The notes beneath the pieces are model-generated. The model had not been told where the DNA came from. It searched no databases and was given only the letters and a program-made list of their open reading frames with translations. DNA of 64,000 nucleotides from the NCBI GenBank assembly GCA_016787725.1, contig JAEUTZ010000016.1, forward strand, positions 338,217-402,216. The letters are read 5' to 3'. The position numbers were made by a program, and so were the translations under genes. Shown piece after piece: positions 39,449-48,225 of this stretch (position 1 is its first letter; each line of letters opens with the position of its first letter). This stretch comes from Cyclobacteriaceae bacterium. GTDB taxonomy: Bacteria > Bacteroidota > Bacteroidia > Cytophagales > Cyclobacteriaceae.

Positions 39449-40627
39449 ATGCGGAAAATAACCTTCACCCTCCTTTTCGTAGTGCTGATGTCCTCGTTGG
39501 GGGCGCAGGCGCAATCACAGACAAACTATTATGTAACCATTGGGGTATTTGCCAAACTGGACAATGCGGTCCGGTACACGAATAAGGCCAATCAAAATGG
39601 ATTTAATGCGCAATATGCGATTCATCCGCGGCAGAAGTGGAATTATGTCTATTTGCTTCAAACTACAGACAAGCGTAAAGCGTATGCCTTTGTAATCCGG
39701 TTGCGGGCAGATACTGAATATAAGGATGCCTGGGTATTTACCGGAACCTTGGGCGAAGGACAAGCGGTGGTCGTGGAGGAGAAGCCGGTAGAAAAACCGG
39801 TTGAGGAAAAACCTGTTGAGGAAAAGCCGCTGGTTGTTATTGACCCGGTTGTTACCGACTCGGTAAAAGCGGTAGAAGAAAAACCTGTAGAAGAGAAGCC
39901 GATAATCACACCGGAGGTAAAAAAACCTTCCGGAAAACCATTCTTATTCAAGTTTGAGAATAGAGAAAATGGGGAGCCCGTTTCTGGTGTTATACATGTT
40001 CAGGAATCAGCCAACGCAACGCGCTATCAGGAATTTAAGGCGAATGAAATCGTATACCTGGAAGCTCCAAAGAATGCCCGGGGTAATTACGTGATTGTTA
40101 CACAGGCAGCCGGCTTCCAGCCACAGAGTTTCATTGTGAATTATCAGGAGCCCAGTCCCGAAAGAGGAAGTGAAGGCGAAGCAATCTTGCCCATTGAACT
40201 TAGCAAAGCCAAGCGGGGCGATTATGTTGATTTCACGAACGTCAGGTTCTTCAGAAACTCGGCCATTCTCGAACCGGTTTCGCAGAATGAGTTAGACGGA
40301 TTGGTGGATTTGATGAATGAATCACCTGGCTATAAGATCCGTGTACACGGCCATTGCAATGGCACGCAGGACCGCGAAGGCTCTGTTCTTGGTACGAGCA
40401 CCAATTATTTTGCGCTCGATCCTTCAAAAAATAAGATTGGAAGATTTTCAGCCAAGGAGCTAACTACTGAACGGGCTGCCACTGTGAAAGCCTACCTGGT
40501 GAGTCAAGGCATCAGCGCCTCGCGCATTGACGTTAAAGGAGATGGCGGAAAAATTCCATTATATCCAAGCGGGGGAACCTTGGCCCAGTATAATGACCGG
40601 GTTGAAATAGAAATAACGAAACGCTAA
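39449..40627 (+). CDS. SPOR-like/OmpA family envelope protein, copy 2
   Basis: A 392-residue paralogue of the preceding gene with the same order: signal peptide (SSLGAQAQ), SPOR-like domain (YYVTIGVFAKLDNAVRYTNKA), Lys/Glu/Pro linker with EKPVEEKP repeats, beta domain, and OmpA-like domain in which the motif is GHCNG (301-305). The two genes are a tandem duplication that has diverged mainly in the linker. A strong terminator follows. Confidence 0.82.
   Translation: MRKITFTLLFVVLMSSLGAQAQSQTNYYVTIGVFAKLDNAVRYTNKANQNGFNAQYAIHPRQKWNYVYLLQTTDKRKAYAFVIRLRADTEYKDAWVFTGTLGEGQAVVVEEKPVEKPVEEKPVEEKPLVVIDPVVTDSVKAVEEKPVEEKPIITPEVKKPSGKPFLFKFENRENGEPVSGVIHVQESANATRYQEFKANEIVYLEAPKNARGNYVIVTQAAGFQPQSFIVNYQEPSPERGSEGEAILPIELSKAKRGDYVDFTNVRFFRNSAILEPVSQNELDGLVDLMNESPGYKIRVHGHCNGTQDREGSVLGTSTNYFALDPSKNKIGRFSAKELTTERAATVKAYLVSQGISASRIDVKGDGGKIPLYPSGGTLAQYNDRVEIEITKR
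39775..39900 (+). repeat. EKPVEEKP-type repeat tract inside copy 2
   Basis: Within the linker of the second SPOR-OmpA protein, units of Glu-Lys-Pro-Val-Glu recur five or six times, partly interrupted by VVIDPVVTDSVKAV. Such Pro/Glu/Lys tracts are flexible spacers and prone to length change. Confidence 0.75.
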
Positions 40628-40642
40628 CGTTTGCGGATAAAG

Positions 40643-40679
40643 AAAATCGCCTGTCGGCATTCCGGCAGGCGATTTTTTT
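40643..40679. terminator. Bidirectional terminator between convergent genes
   Basis: A 15-bp stem (40643-40657 with 40662-40676, one G-T pair) around a CATT loop has A residues before and T residues after it, so it can act on both strands. It ends the SPOR-OmpA transcript (+) and the cystathionine synthase transcript (-); the TAA of the latter (40678-40680) lies in its T tract. Confidence 0.9.
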
Positions 40680-42048
40680 ATGTTGTCATGGCCCGCAAAA
40701 TGTCGTGTTGGGTAATGATGTGTGCTTTTTCCTGATCATCCCGCACCAGCAGCGCCCTGTTATTCTTGTTCAGTAAAGAGGAGAGTACATCGAGCGTGCT
40801 GTCCAGCGCTACTACCTGCATGGGTTTGTCCATGATCTCGCCAACGGCCTTGTCTTTTAAAGTCGGGTCATTAATAATCTTTTCAATCAGGGTGGAAGTG
40901 GTAACACTGCCCACAAATTCATTTCCCTCTACGACCGGCATTTGGTCAACGCCTTCTTTATTCATGATGCGAATGGCCTCCCCTATGGTGGAGTGTTTTG
41001 TTACGGTGAGCAGGCTGTCTTTTCCATTGCGCTTGTAAATAATTTCCCGAGCTGTTCCGTACGAACGTTCCTCCAGAAAGCCATGGTCTTTCATCCACAT
41101 GTCGTTATACACTTTGTTGAGATACCGGGTGCCATGATCCGGTAACAAGATCACCATTACATCCTCTTTTTTTAGATTTTCCCGGGCGTACTCCAATGCC
41201 CCATGCAGGGCTGAGCCACTGCTCCAACCTACAAACAACCCTTCCTCTCGGGCCAGTTTTCGGGCCGCAATCGCTCCGTCCTTATCGGTTACTTTAATAA
41301 ACGTGTCGATCACATTAAAATCCACATTCTTTGGCAGTATATCCTCACCAAACCCTTCGGTCAGGTAGGGGTAAATTTCGTTTTTGTCAAAGATTCCGGT
41401 TTCCTTATACTTTTTGAAAACCGAGCCGTAGGTATCAATGCCCACCGCAACCAGGTTGGGATTTCGTTCTTTCAAAAATTTGGCGGTGCCGCACATAGAG
41501 CCACCGGTACCCACCGTAGCAACATAGTGTGTAATTTTTCCGGCCGTTTGATGCCAGATTTCAGGTCCTGTGGTTTCATAATGCGCCTGGGCATTTGAAG
41601 GGTTATCGTATTGATTAGGATAAATTGAATTGGGGATTTCCTTGTTCAATTTGCGGGCTACCGAGTAATACGAGCGGGGATCATCCGGTTCCACGTTGGT
41701 TGGGCAAACGATTACCTCCGCCCCCACCGCCCGCAGAATGTTTATTTTTTCCTGCGATTGCTTATCGGCCATCGTGAAAATGCACTTATATCCTTTGGCA
41801 ACGGCCGTTAATGCCAGGCCCATGCCCGTGTTGCCCGAGGTTCCCTCAATGATGGTGCCTCCGGGTTTTAACAACCCTGCTTTTTCCGCATCCTCAATCA
41901 TCTTCAGCGCCATACGGTCTTTGGTGGAATTGCCGGGATTAAAGTACTCTACTTTCGCCAACACCGTTCCGGCAATTCCTTTCACCACGTTGTTCAGGCG
42001 CACCATGGGGGTATTGCCAATCGTTTCAATAATGGAGTTATAAATCAT
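40678..42048 (-). CDS. Cystathionine beta-synthase / cysteine synthase with CBS pair
   Basis: PLP enzyme of the cysteine synthase/CBS superfamily, 456 residues. N-terminal catalytic domain with the Schiff-base lysine K43 in NPGNSTKDR, the substrate loop EGTSGNTG and the phosphate-cup VGTGGS; C-terminal pair of CBS regulatory domains (about 335-456). This layout is that of cystathionine beta-synthase, which condenses serine and homocysteine, but O-acetylserine sulfhydrylase activity is possible. Separate from pyrB by 85 bp. Confidence 0.9.
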   Translation of the reverse strand: MIYNSIIETIGNTPMVRLNNVVKGIAGTVLAKVEYFNPGNSTKDRMALKMIEDAEKAGLLKPGGTIIEGTSGNTGMGLALTAVAKGYKCIFTMADKQSQEKINILRAVGAEVIVCPTNVEPDDPRSYYSVARKLNKEIPNSIYPNQYDNPSNAQAHYETTGPEIWHQTAGKITHYVATVGTGGSMCGTAKFLKERNPNLVAVGIDTYGSVFKKYKETGIFDKNEIYPYLTEGFGEDILPKNVDFNVIDTFIKVTDKDGAIAARKLAREEGLFVGWSSGSALHGALEYARENLKKEDVMVILLPDHGTRYLNKVYNDMWMKDHGFLEERSYGTAREIIYKRNGKDSLLTVTKHSTIGEAIRIMNKEGVDQMPVVEGNEFVGSVTTSTLIEKIINDPTLKDKAVGEIMDKPMQVVALDSTLDVLSSLLNKNNRALLVRDDQEKAHIITQHDILRAMTT

Positions 42049-42133
42049 ACCATGAGATTGAGAGGTAAAATTACAAAGAAGAGAACTAACGGGAGTTAGC
42101 CTTTTAAAATCAATTTTTGAGAGAAAATTATTT

Positions 42134-43057
42134 TTAGGCAGCGCCTGCCAACAGATACAGCACCGCCATGCGCACGGCCACTCCGTTTTCTACCTGATCC
42201 AGAATGATGGAATGTGGCGAGTCTGCGGCATCGCTGCTCAATTCAACCCCCCGGTTGATGGGGCCCGGGTGCATGATTACGATTTGCTTTTTAAGATTGT
42301 CAAGCGTGCGTTTGGTGATGCCGTAGTACAATGAATATTCGCGCAGGGATGGGAAGTATTTGATTTGCTGCCGTTCCAGTTGGATACGCAGCACGTTGGC
42401 AACATCGCACCATTCCAACGCTTTTTTTACATCCAGTTCAACTTGCACCCCCAGCGAACTGATGAACTTGGGTAATAATGTGGGCGGACCGCAGACCATA
42501 ACCTTGGCTCCCAATTTTTGCAAGGCAAAGATGTTGGAAAGCGCTACGCGTGAGTGTAAAATATCTCCGATGATCGCCACTTTTTTGCCTGCTACACCCC
42601 CGAGTTTTTCACGAATGGAATACGTGTCCAATAAGGCCTGGGTTGGGTGTTCGTGCGTGCCATCGCCTGCATTTACAATGTTGGCTTTAATGTGCCGCGC
42701 TAAAAAGTGCGGAGCACCCACACTGGCATGACGCATTACCACCATGTCCACCTTCATGGCCAGAATATTATTTACGGTGTCCAGCAAGGTCTCTCCCTTT
42801 TTTACTGAACTGGTGGAGGCGGAAAAATTAACCACATCTGCCGATAATCGCTTTTCCGCCAGTTCGAATGATAAGCGGGTTCGCGTGGAGTTTTCAAAGA
42901 AGATGTTGGCGATGGTCACATCCCGCAAGGAAGGAACCTTTTTAATCGGGCGGTTAATTACCTCTTTAAAGGTGTCGGCTGTTTCAAATATTAATTCAAT
43001 GTCTTGGGCGGTGATATTTTTGATTCCGAGCAGGTGCCTTTGACTGAGTTTTGACAT
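42134..43057 (-). CDS. pyrB: Aspartate carbamoyltransferase catalytic chain
   Basis: Condenses carbamoyl phosphate and aspartate in pyrimidine synthesis. 307 residues. The carbamoyl-phosphate motif STRTR is at 57-61, and DGTHEHPTQALLD and the late HPGPINRGVE are conserved. No regulatory chain gene (pyrI) is nearby. Four bases separate it from pyrR, so the two are co-transcribed. Confidence 0.95.
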   Translation of the reverse strand: MSKLSQRHLLGIKNITAQDIELIFETADTFKEVINRPIKKVPSLRDVTIANIFFENSTRTRLSFELAEKRLSADVVNFSASTSSVKKGETLLDTVNNILAMKVDMVVMRHASVGAPHFLARHIKANIVNAGDGTHEHPTQALLDTYSIREKLGGVAGKKVAIIGDILHSRVALSNIFALQKLGAKVMVCGPPTLLPKFISSLGVQVELDVKKALEWCDVANVLRIQLERQQIKYFPSLREYSLYYGITKRTLDNLKKQIVIMHPGPINRGVELSSDAADSPHSIILDQVENGVAVRMAVLYLLAGAA

Positions 43058-43061
43058 TGTC

Positions 43062-43607
43062 TTAATCCTTAGTATTGACTAACCAGATTCTGTTCTGTTT
43101 GTGTCCCTGAGCAACCAGTTCCACCAGCACCCGCTGCGACTCCAGTGTATCTACATGCTTGCCAACATAATCCGCGGCAATGGGAAGATCCCGGGTGTGG
43201 GTGCGGTCCACCAATACCAGCAATTCCACTTTTTCGGGTCGGCCAAAGGCAATCATGGCATCCAATGCTGCCCGTACGGTGCGTCCGGTAAACAACACAT
43301 CATCAATCAAAATCACTTGTTTGCCTTCGATCACAAACGGAACCTTTGTTTCACTGGCTTTGGCCGGAGTATCCCGTCTGCGGAAATCATCACGGTGAAA
43401 GGTGGCATCCAGGTAACCGAGGGGAATCTCTTTTTTGGCCAGGTCGCGTAGTTTATTTTGAATCAATTCTGCCAGGAAAATTCCACGGGGTTGTAATCCC
43501 AGAATAACACTATTGGCAAACGTGTTGTGATTTTCAATCAATTCCTCGCAAAGGCGGCTCAGGGTAATGTCAAGCAGGTCGGAATCGAGGATGAGTTTCT
43601 TCTGCAT
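43062..43607 (-). CDS. pyrR: PyrR family phosphoribosyltransferase/regulator
   Basis: 181-residue PRT-fold protein, start ATG 43607 (a TTG further upstream at 43628 is less likely). The PRPP-binding motif VILIDDVLFTGRT is at 98-110; SVILGLQPRGIFLAELI and LDATFHRDDF are typical of PyrR. PyrR binds pyr mRNA leaders in Firmicutes and has uracil phosphoribosyltransferase activity; here only 38 bp separate it from the preceding gene, leaving no room for an attenuator just upstream of pyrR. Confidence 0.9.
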   Translation of the reverse strand: MQKKLILDSDLLDITLSRLCEELIENHNTFANSVILGLQPRGIFLAELIQNKLRDLAKKEIPLGYLDATFHRDDFRRRDTPAKASETKVPFVIEGKQVILIDDVLFTGRTVRAALDAMIAFGRPEKVELLVLVDRTHTRDLPIAADYVGKHVDTLESQRVLVELVAQGHKQNRIWLVNTKD

Positions 43608-43645
43608 ACGCCTGCGCGAAGTTAACAAAAATCCATGGGCTCTAA

Positions 43646-45166
43646 CTAGGGATAGGCCAGCTTTACGATAAAAAATACCTTTCGATACGCCTTATCCACA
43701 GAGGCTTTGTTGCGAACGATCTGGGTACCGGAGGCAAAAAAATGATGATCATACCAATAATCGAGTTTACTGCTTTCAGTATCACGCTCCTTTACAACAT
43801 CAAAGTCGAACCGGTTCTTCAGAGGGTCGGTTGCTTCGCCCTCCAACACTTCATTGTTCTGAATAATTTTTGACCGGACTAAATTCTTATGGAGATAAAA
43901 CAACGAGATCGATTGATTTTGGGGTGCGATTTTGACCATTTGCTGCAACTCAAAGGTTTTGACGTCATTGATTTCAAAGCTATTGTCCCACACCAGGTTA
44001 CCGCTGCTATTAAATCCGATCACAATGGCATGGGTGTATTGATAGCCATCAAAAATCCGCTCACCCCGCATTAAGGAGTTCGAGTAAAAACCATAAATAT
44101 TTCCACGGCCGCTGGTGTATGTATAGCGCGGGTAAAAGGCTTCTCCTAACATGACATACGAATTTTGATACGGCATTACTTCATGCACCAGGAAACGGTA
44201 GTTGAATTTAATTTTCTTGCCCTTGATCTTTCTGCGCTCAATTCTTTCTTTTACCCGTTTTTCTCTTCTTGCAGTCATATAGTTAAAGAAGTTTTCAAGG
44301 TCTCCGAAATTGTGATAATTGATGACGTATTCTCCAAAAGGATTTATTTCGGCAACGAAAATTCCGCGCGAATACTCTACGTTACGACCTCCATATACAC
44401 CAGCCACTACCTGAGCGCCATTCGGCATTTTTATCGCTCTGCCAAAAATCAGGTTCCGGTTTACTTCCGGCTCCAAGATGATTGTTTTAATAAGATCGCC
44501 ATCTTCGTTGTAGGTTCTTACCCAAATGCAATTTTCCCGCTCCCAATTCTTGGCGCTTACCAAAATATCAACGGTTCCATCGGAGTAGGGTTTTATTTGA
44601 GTAAGTTCCCCCATTTCGTAAAAAAAGCCGGGCAGGATTTTTGACAATTGAGATTTGAAATTGAAGTACAGAACCAAAGGTCGATAGTTGAAATACCCTC
44701 CGATCATCACGCCCGTTCCGGTGATGACAAAATCGGTGGGGTTGAATGGAATAAGATTTTTAACGGTTGCGATTCCATAATTGCCATCCTCAATTTTAAT
44801 GGAAATTATCTGAAAGCCGGTGGATTGTATGGACTTCATTAGAATGAAGACAAAACTGTCTTTCATTCTAATGTGTGAGATTTTATTTTCTTTGGGGATG
44901 TTAATATATCCTTTCCACGTTTCGCGTAGAGATGTATCTATTTTGATGAGTTCTATGATATCGTCAGTTTTTCCGAGGAGCCTCCGGGATAATAATAGTC
45001 CTTTTTCCTCCAGGGAGGAGACCTGGTAATTTTCATTATCATCCTGTTCATTTAACAAGATTTCCAGTCGATCGAGTTGGTTAACCTGAGCCCGAACGAC
45101 CGGTAAACAGAGAAGTGTGAGGAGAAGGAAACTAATTAATTTCAATCTTATTGATGTAAAAGACAT
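43646..45166 (-). CDS. Secreted protein of unknown family, tandem paralogue B
   Basis: A 506-residue exported protein from the ATG at 45166 (the frame is open further upstream but the extra region does not look coding). The signal peptide runs through LKLISFLLLTLLCLPVVRAQ; a TTG at 45145 is an alternative start. The mature protein is beta-rich with repeated aromatic strands and ends FFIVKLAYP. It is clearly homologous to the preceding gene: PGFF followed by an acidic segment, NPFGEYVINYHNFGDLENF against DPFKKQPIHFYDFGQFNHF, and a common C-terminal YWYxxxF...RNK. The start overlaps the upstream gene by 35 bases. Function unknown. Confidence 0.72.
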   Translation of the reverse strand: MSFTSIRLKLISFLLLTLLCLPVVRAQVNQLDRLEILLNEQDDNENYQVSSLEEKGLLLSRRLLGKTDDIIELIKIDTSLRETWKGYINIPKENKISHIRMKDSFVFILMKSIQSTGFQIISIKIEDGNYGIATVKNLIPFNPTDFVITGTGVMIGGYFNYRPLVLYFNFKSQLSKILPGFFYEMGELTQIKPYSDGTVDILVSAKNWERENCIWVRTYNEDGDLIKTIILEPEVNRNLIFGRAIKMPNGAQVVAGVYGGRNVEYSRGIFVAEINPFGEYVINYHNFGDLENFFNYMTARREKRVKERIERRKIKGKKIKFNYRFLVHEVMPYQNSYVMLGEAFYPRYTYTSGRGNIYGFYSNSLMRGERIFDGYQYTHAIVIGFNSSGNLVWDNSFEINDVKTFELQQMVKIAPQNQSISLFYLHKNLVRSKIIQNNEVLEGEATDPLKNRFDFDVVKERDTESSKLDYWYDHHFFASGTQIVRNKASVDKAYRKVFFIVKLAYP

Positions 45167-46712
45167 ACCGGTTAGGATCATCCACACTTTCTGATTTATT
45201 TCGGATACTCTGATAACCCCAAACATAGAAATTTGTTTTATACCAATACCGGATCGCAGTATTTTGGTCGGAGTCATACTTGATGAAGTCTGTTGGCACT
45301 TGCGATTCGGATTGAATGGTGTCTGAAAGAACAGATCCATCCGGAAGATTGCCCATCAGGAATATTTCCTTTTCTTTTTTATAGGCCAACACCTGGCAGT
45401 CTTCATAGTAAATGAAGTCGGCCGTTTGCTCCACCATCCCCACTAATTTTTTGTTATCTAATTTAATTCCGTAATCCTGAATATATTTCCCCTGCCGATC
45501 AAATATCATAAAGGAGGTGTGAAGCATTTTAGTATCGCCTGTATTTGTATTGTTGTATTGGTAGGGCGAATTGTAATACCGGTTGGTGAAGGAGTTGTAA
45601 CCATAGGCGTTGTATCCGTAATACGGCATTCCATAATTCCAGCTGGGGTAAGTATTCAAACTGGTGGCAGGCAGGTACACTTCAGAGAGCAAGGCAAACC
45701 CTTCGGGTTGTTCAGCAAGGCGCATGGGTGCTGCATAAGTTTTAAAATCAGGAACAATACCTAATTTTTTTGCTTGTACCGATTTTTGTTTGACGGAGGC
45801 TGCACGTTTTGAAGATAGATAATCTACGAAATGATTGAATTGCCCGAAATCGTAAAAGTGAATAGGTTGCTTTTTAAACGGATCAACCAGGGTGGTGTAG
45901 ATTCCGCTTGCTTGTTTTGAGTTCCCTTCTGTCCACGTTCCAGCCAACAGCATCTCATCATTGATCAAAGTACTGGTAAGGCCTGTCAGGATAGTCAATT
46001 TGGGATCGATTTCAATTTGATCTTCCAGTAAAAGAGCCCCCTGGCTGTCAAAGGTTTTGAGTACTAAAAATTTATTCTGTTTATTAGTTCGTTCGGCAAT
46101 GAGAGTATTGAATGTATTATTTGTATTGACGCGTAAGTCGAGCAGTTCTGTCTCCGAAACAAAAAAACCAGGAACGAGTTTCGCTTTTTCTGTTTCAAGA
46201 TTGTAAAGCAGAACAGCAGGCTCGTTGGAGACATACCCCCCTAACGCAATATTACCAGTCATGGCGCAAAAATGAGTAACCCGAAAGGACAGTTCCTGCT
46301 TAATCAGGTAGCGATGAATGTCCTGAGTGATTGCGTGAATGGTAAAAAGAGTAAGGTCATTGGCTTCGTGCTCGCCATCGCGATATAATAAATAAATCAA
46401 GTCGTCCTTGAATTCATAACCAACAAGCCGGTGTCTGTTTTCGATGTCGAGCTCCATCATCCACACTTCCTGCAGGGCAGTATCCAGTCGGGTTAACTCC
46501 CATAACTGTTTACCCTCCTTGTACTTTTCCTTATCCCGGATCAAGGCGATGCCTGATTCGTGCATCGAAATAATGATAAAGTCGTGATCGTTGTTTTTTT
46601 GTTCCCGCTCATATCGCGCTGGTTGAGAAATCTGTCCAAAGGAAAGGGATGAAAGGACAATCATCACAATTGTCAATCCTCCCGACCAGATACCATAGGA
46701 TGCAGCCTGCAT
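45132..46712 (-). CDS. Secreted protein of unknown family, tandem paralogue A
   Basis: A 526-residue exported protein with a signal peptide ending around SLSFGQ (residue 27). Mostly beta-type, with a Tyr/Asn/Pro-rich insertion (NYGMPYYGYNAYGYNSFTN) around residues 355-390. Its C-terminus (YWYKTNFYVWGYQSIRNKSE) matches that of the downstream paralogue. I do not recognise a family; a propeller-like or surface-exposed sensor/adhesion role is only a guess. Four bases downstream of the EVE gene, so the two are in one unit. Confidence 0.72.
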   Translation of the reverse strand: MQAASYGIWSGGLTIVMIVLSSLSFGQISQPARYEREQKNNDHDFIIISMHESGIALIRDKEKYKEGKQLWELTRLDTALQEVWMMELDIENRHRLVGYEFKDDLIYLLYRDGEHEANDLTLFTIHAITQDIHRYLIKQELSFRVTHFCAMTGNIALGGYVSNEPAVLLYNLETEKAKLVPGFFVSETELLDLRVNTNNTFNTLIAERTNKQNKFLVLKTFDSQGALLLEDQIEIDPKLTILTGLTSTLINDEMLLAGTWTEGNSKQASGIYTTLVDPFKKQPIHFYDFGQFNHFVDYLSSKRAASVKQKSVQAKKLGIVPDFKTYAAPMRLAEQPEGFALLSEVYLPATSLNTYPSWNYGMPYYGYNAYGYNSFTNRYYNSPYQYNNTNTGDTKMLHTSFMIFDRQGKYIQDYGIKLDNKKLVGMVEQTADFIYYEDCQVLAYKKEKEIFLMGNLPDGSVLSDTIQSESQVPTDFIKYDSDQNTAIRYWYKTNFYVWGYQSIRNKSESVDDPNRYVFYINKIEIN

Positions 46713-46716
46713 AGGT

Positions 46717-47115
46717 TTATTGACTCAATTCAATCACCCAATCAAATTCTTCTTTTTTTACCGGTTGAACCGATAGTCTGGAATTCCGCACCAGTACCAT
46801 TTGACTTAACCGTTTATCTTTTTTGATTATTCCAAGTGCTACAGACGACTTCAATTTTTTTAACGGCTTCAGGTCAACCGCAATCCAATCCTTGTCTTTT
46901 GGTTCGGGATAAGCTTCTTTAATAATTTCCGCGATACCAATTACCGCTTTGTCATCACCACTATGGTAAATGAATGCCTGATCACCCTTTTTCATTGCTT
47001 TCAGGTTATTGCGGGCTTGGAAGTTACGCACACCATCCCACACCGCTTTTTTATCTCGTTCCAGATCTTCCCATGAAAATGTACCCGGTTCGGTTTTCAG
47101 GAGCCAATAGTTCAT
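46717..47115 (-). CDS. EVE domain protein
   Basis: A 132-residue EVE domain protein (PUA-like fold). Typical segments are YWLLKTEPGTFSWEDL, WDGVRNFQARNNLK, GDQAFIYHSGDDK and VGIAEI-like GIAEIIKEAYPEP. EVE domains bind modified bases in nucleic acids; no restriction or modification gene is adjacent here. First gene of the minus-strand unit containing the two secreted paralogues, pyrR and pyrB. Confidence 0.9.
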   Translation of the reverse strand: MNYWLLKTEPGTFSWEDLERDKKAVWDGVRNFQARNNLKAMKKGDQAFIYHSGDDKAVIGIAEIIKEAYPEPKDKDWIAVDLKPLKKLKSSVALGIIKKDKRLSQMVLVRNSRLSVQPVKKEEFDWVIELSQ

Positions 47116-47213
47116 ATCAGTATTTATTAAGTTTTGATCTTTTAAGTTCTAGGAGGCATCTAAAATAGCGAAATTGTATTTGTATTTTTCGGAACTCACA
47201 GAATTTGGCGGTA

Positions 47214-48218
47214 ATGAAGGTTCTGATTATTCGTTTTTCGTCCATTGGGGATATTGTTCTCACCACACCGGTGGTACGTGCGCTTAAAACTCAGTTGAAG
47301 GATGCCGAAATTCACTATACAACAAAACCAAAGTTCAAGGTGATTCTTGAATCCAATCCCTATGTCGATAAACTGATTCTATTGGAAAACGGACTTTGGT
47401 CCCTGATCCGGCAACTGCGGAGAGAGCGTTATGATTGCATCATCGATTTGCATAATAATTTACGTACGCGCTTCATCAAGATGGCGCTGGGGGTACAGTC
47501 GTATAGTTTCAATAAGCTGAATATAGAAAAGTGGCTGCGGGTTACTTTCAAAATTGATAAACTCCCCAACATACATCTGGTGGAACGTTATTTGGCAACA
47601 ACCGCGCCACTCGGTATAAAGGCAGATGCGTTGGGACTCGATTATTTCATTCCGGAAAGCGATGAGGTACCCATTGATTGGCTCCCGGCCACTCACCGCA
47701 GCGGATATGTTGTCTATGCCATCGGGGCGCAGCACGCTACTAAAAGATTGCCTCTGAAGCGCATGATTGAACTGTGCGATAAAATCAACAAACCCATCAT
47801 TTTATTGGGTGGACCGGACGATGCAATCGTTGGCCAACAGCTTCAGGAATTCTTTGAGTATCCCGCTGACCAGGACTATGAAGCTGGCTTGAAAGAACTG
47901 AATAAACAGGCGATTGTGTATAATGCCTGTGGCAAGTTTAATCTCAACCAATCGGCCAGTGTATTGCGGCAGGCGAAGTATGTGTTTACACACGATACCG
48001 GGTTGATGCACATTGCCGCTGCTTTTAAGAAAGAAATTTTTTCAATTTGGGGAAATACCATTCCCGAGTTTGGTATGTACCCCTATCGAACGCGATTTAC
48101 AGTATTGGAAAACAAAAAAGTAGACTGCCGCCCCTGTTCAAAAATCGGGTATCAGAAATGCCCGAAGGGTCATTTCAATTGTATGAATGGAATTGTTTTT
48201 GATTTCTACCTTCCCTGA
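47214..48218 (+). CDS. Glycosyltransferase family 9 (heptosyltransferase-like)
   Basis: A 334-residue GT9 protein, ADP-heptose:LPS heptosyltransferase-like. Start IIRFSSIGDIVLTTPVVRALK, the donor-site segment THDTGLMHIAAAFKKE, and the ending KCPKGHFNCM are typical of the family. ATG at 47214 is used; TTG at 47205 is in frame. Probably acts in lipopolysaccharide core synthesis, but donor sugar and acceptor are not known. Converges with purF, 7 bp between stops. Confidence 0.88.
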   Translation: MKVLIIRFSSIGDIVLTTPVVRALKTQLKDAEIHYTTKPKFKVILESNPYVDKLILLENGLWSLIRQLRRERYDCIIDLHNNLRTRFIKMALGVQSYSFNKLNIEKWLRVTFKIDKLPNIHLVERYLATTAPLGIKADALGLDYFIPESDEVPIDWLPATHRSGYVVYAIGAQHATKRLPLKRMIELCDKINKPIILLGGPDDAIVGQQLQEFFEYPADQDYEAGLKELNKQAIVYNACGKFNLNQSASVLRQAKYVFTHDTGLMHIAAAFKKEIFSIWGNTIPEFGMYPYRTRFTVLENKKVDCRPCSKIGYQKCPKGHFNCMNGIVFDFYLP

Positions 48219-48225
48219 CGTGAAC

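Noticed and set aside
42086-42099. CTAAC-GGGA-GTTAG hairpin between pyrB and the CBS gene
   Set aside because: Only a 5-bp stem and no T tract on the minus strand, so not called a terminator.
45167-45340. Upstream extension of secreted paralogue B
   Set aside because: Lies inside paralogue A and does not resemble protein A's N-terminus; the ATG at 45166 starts a signal peptide.
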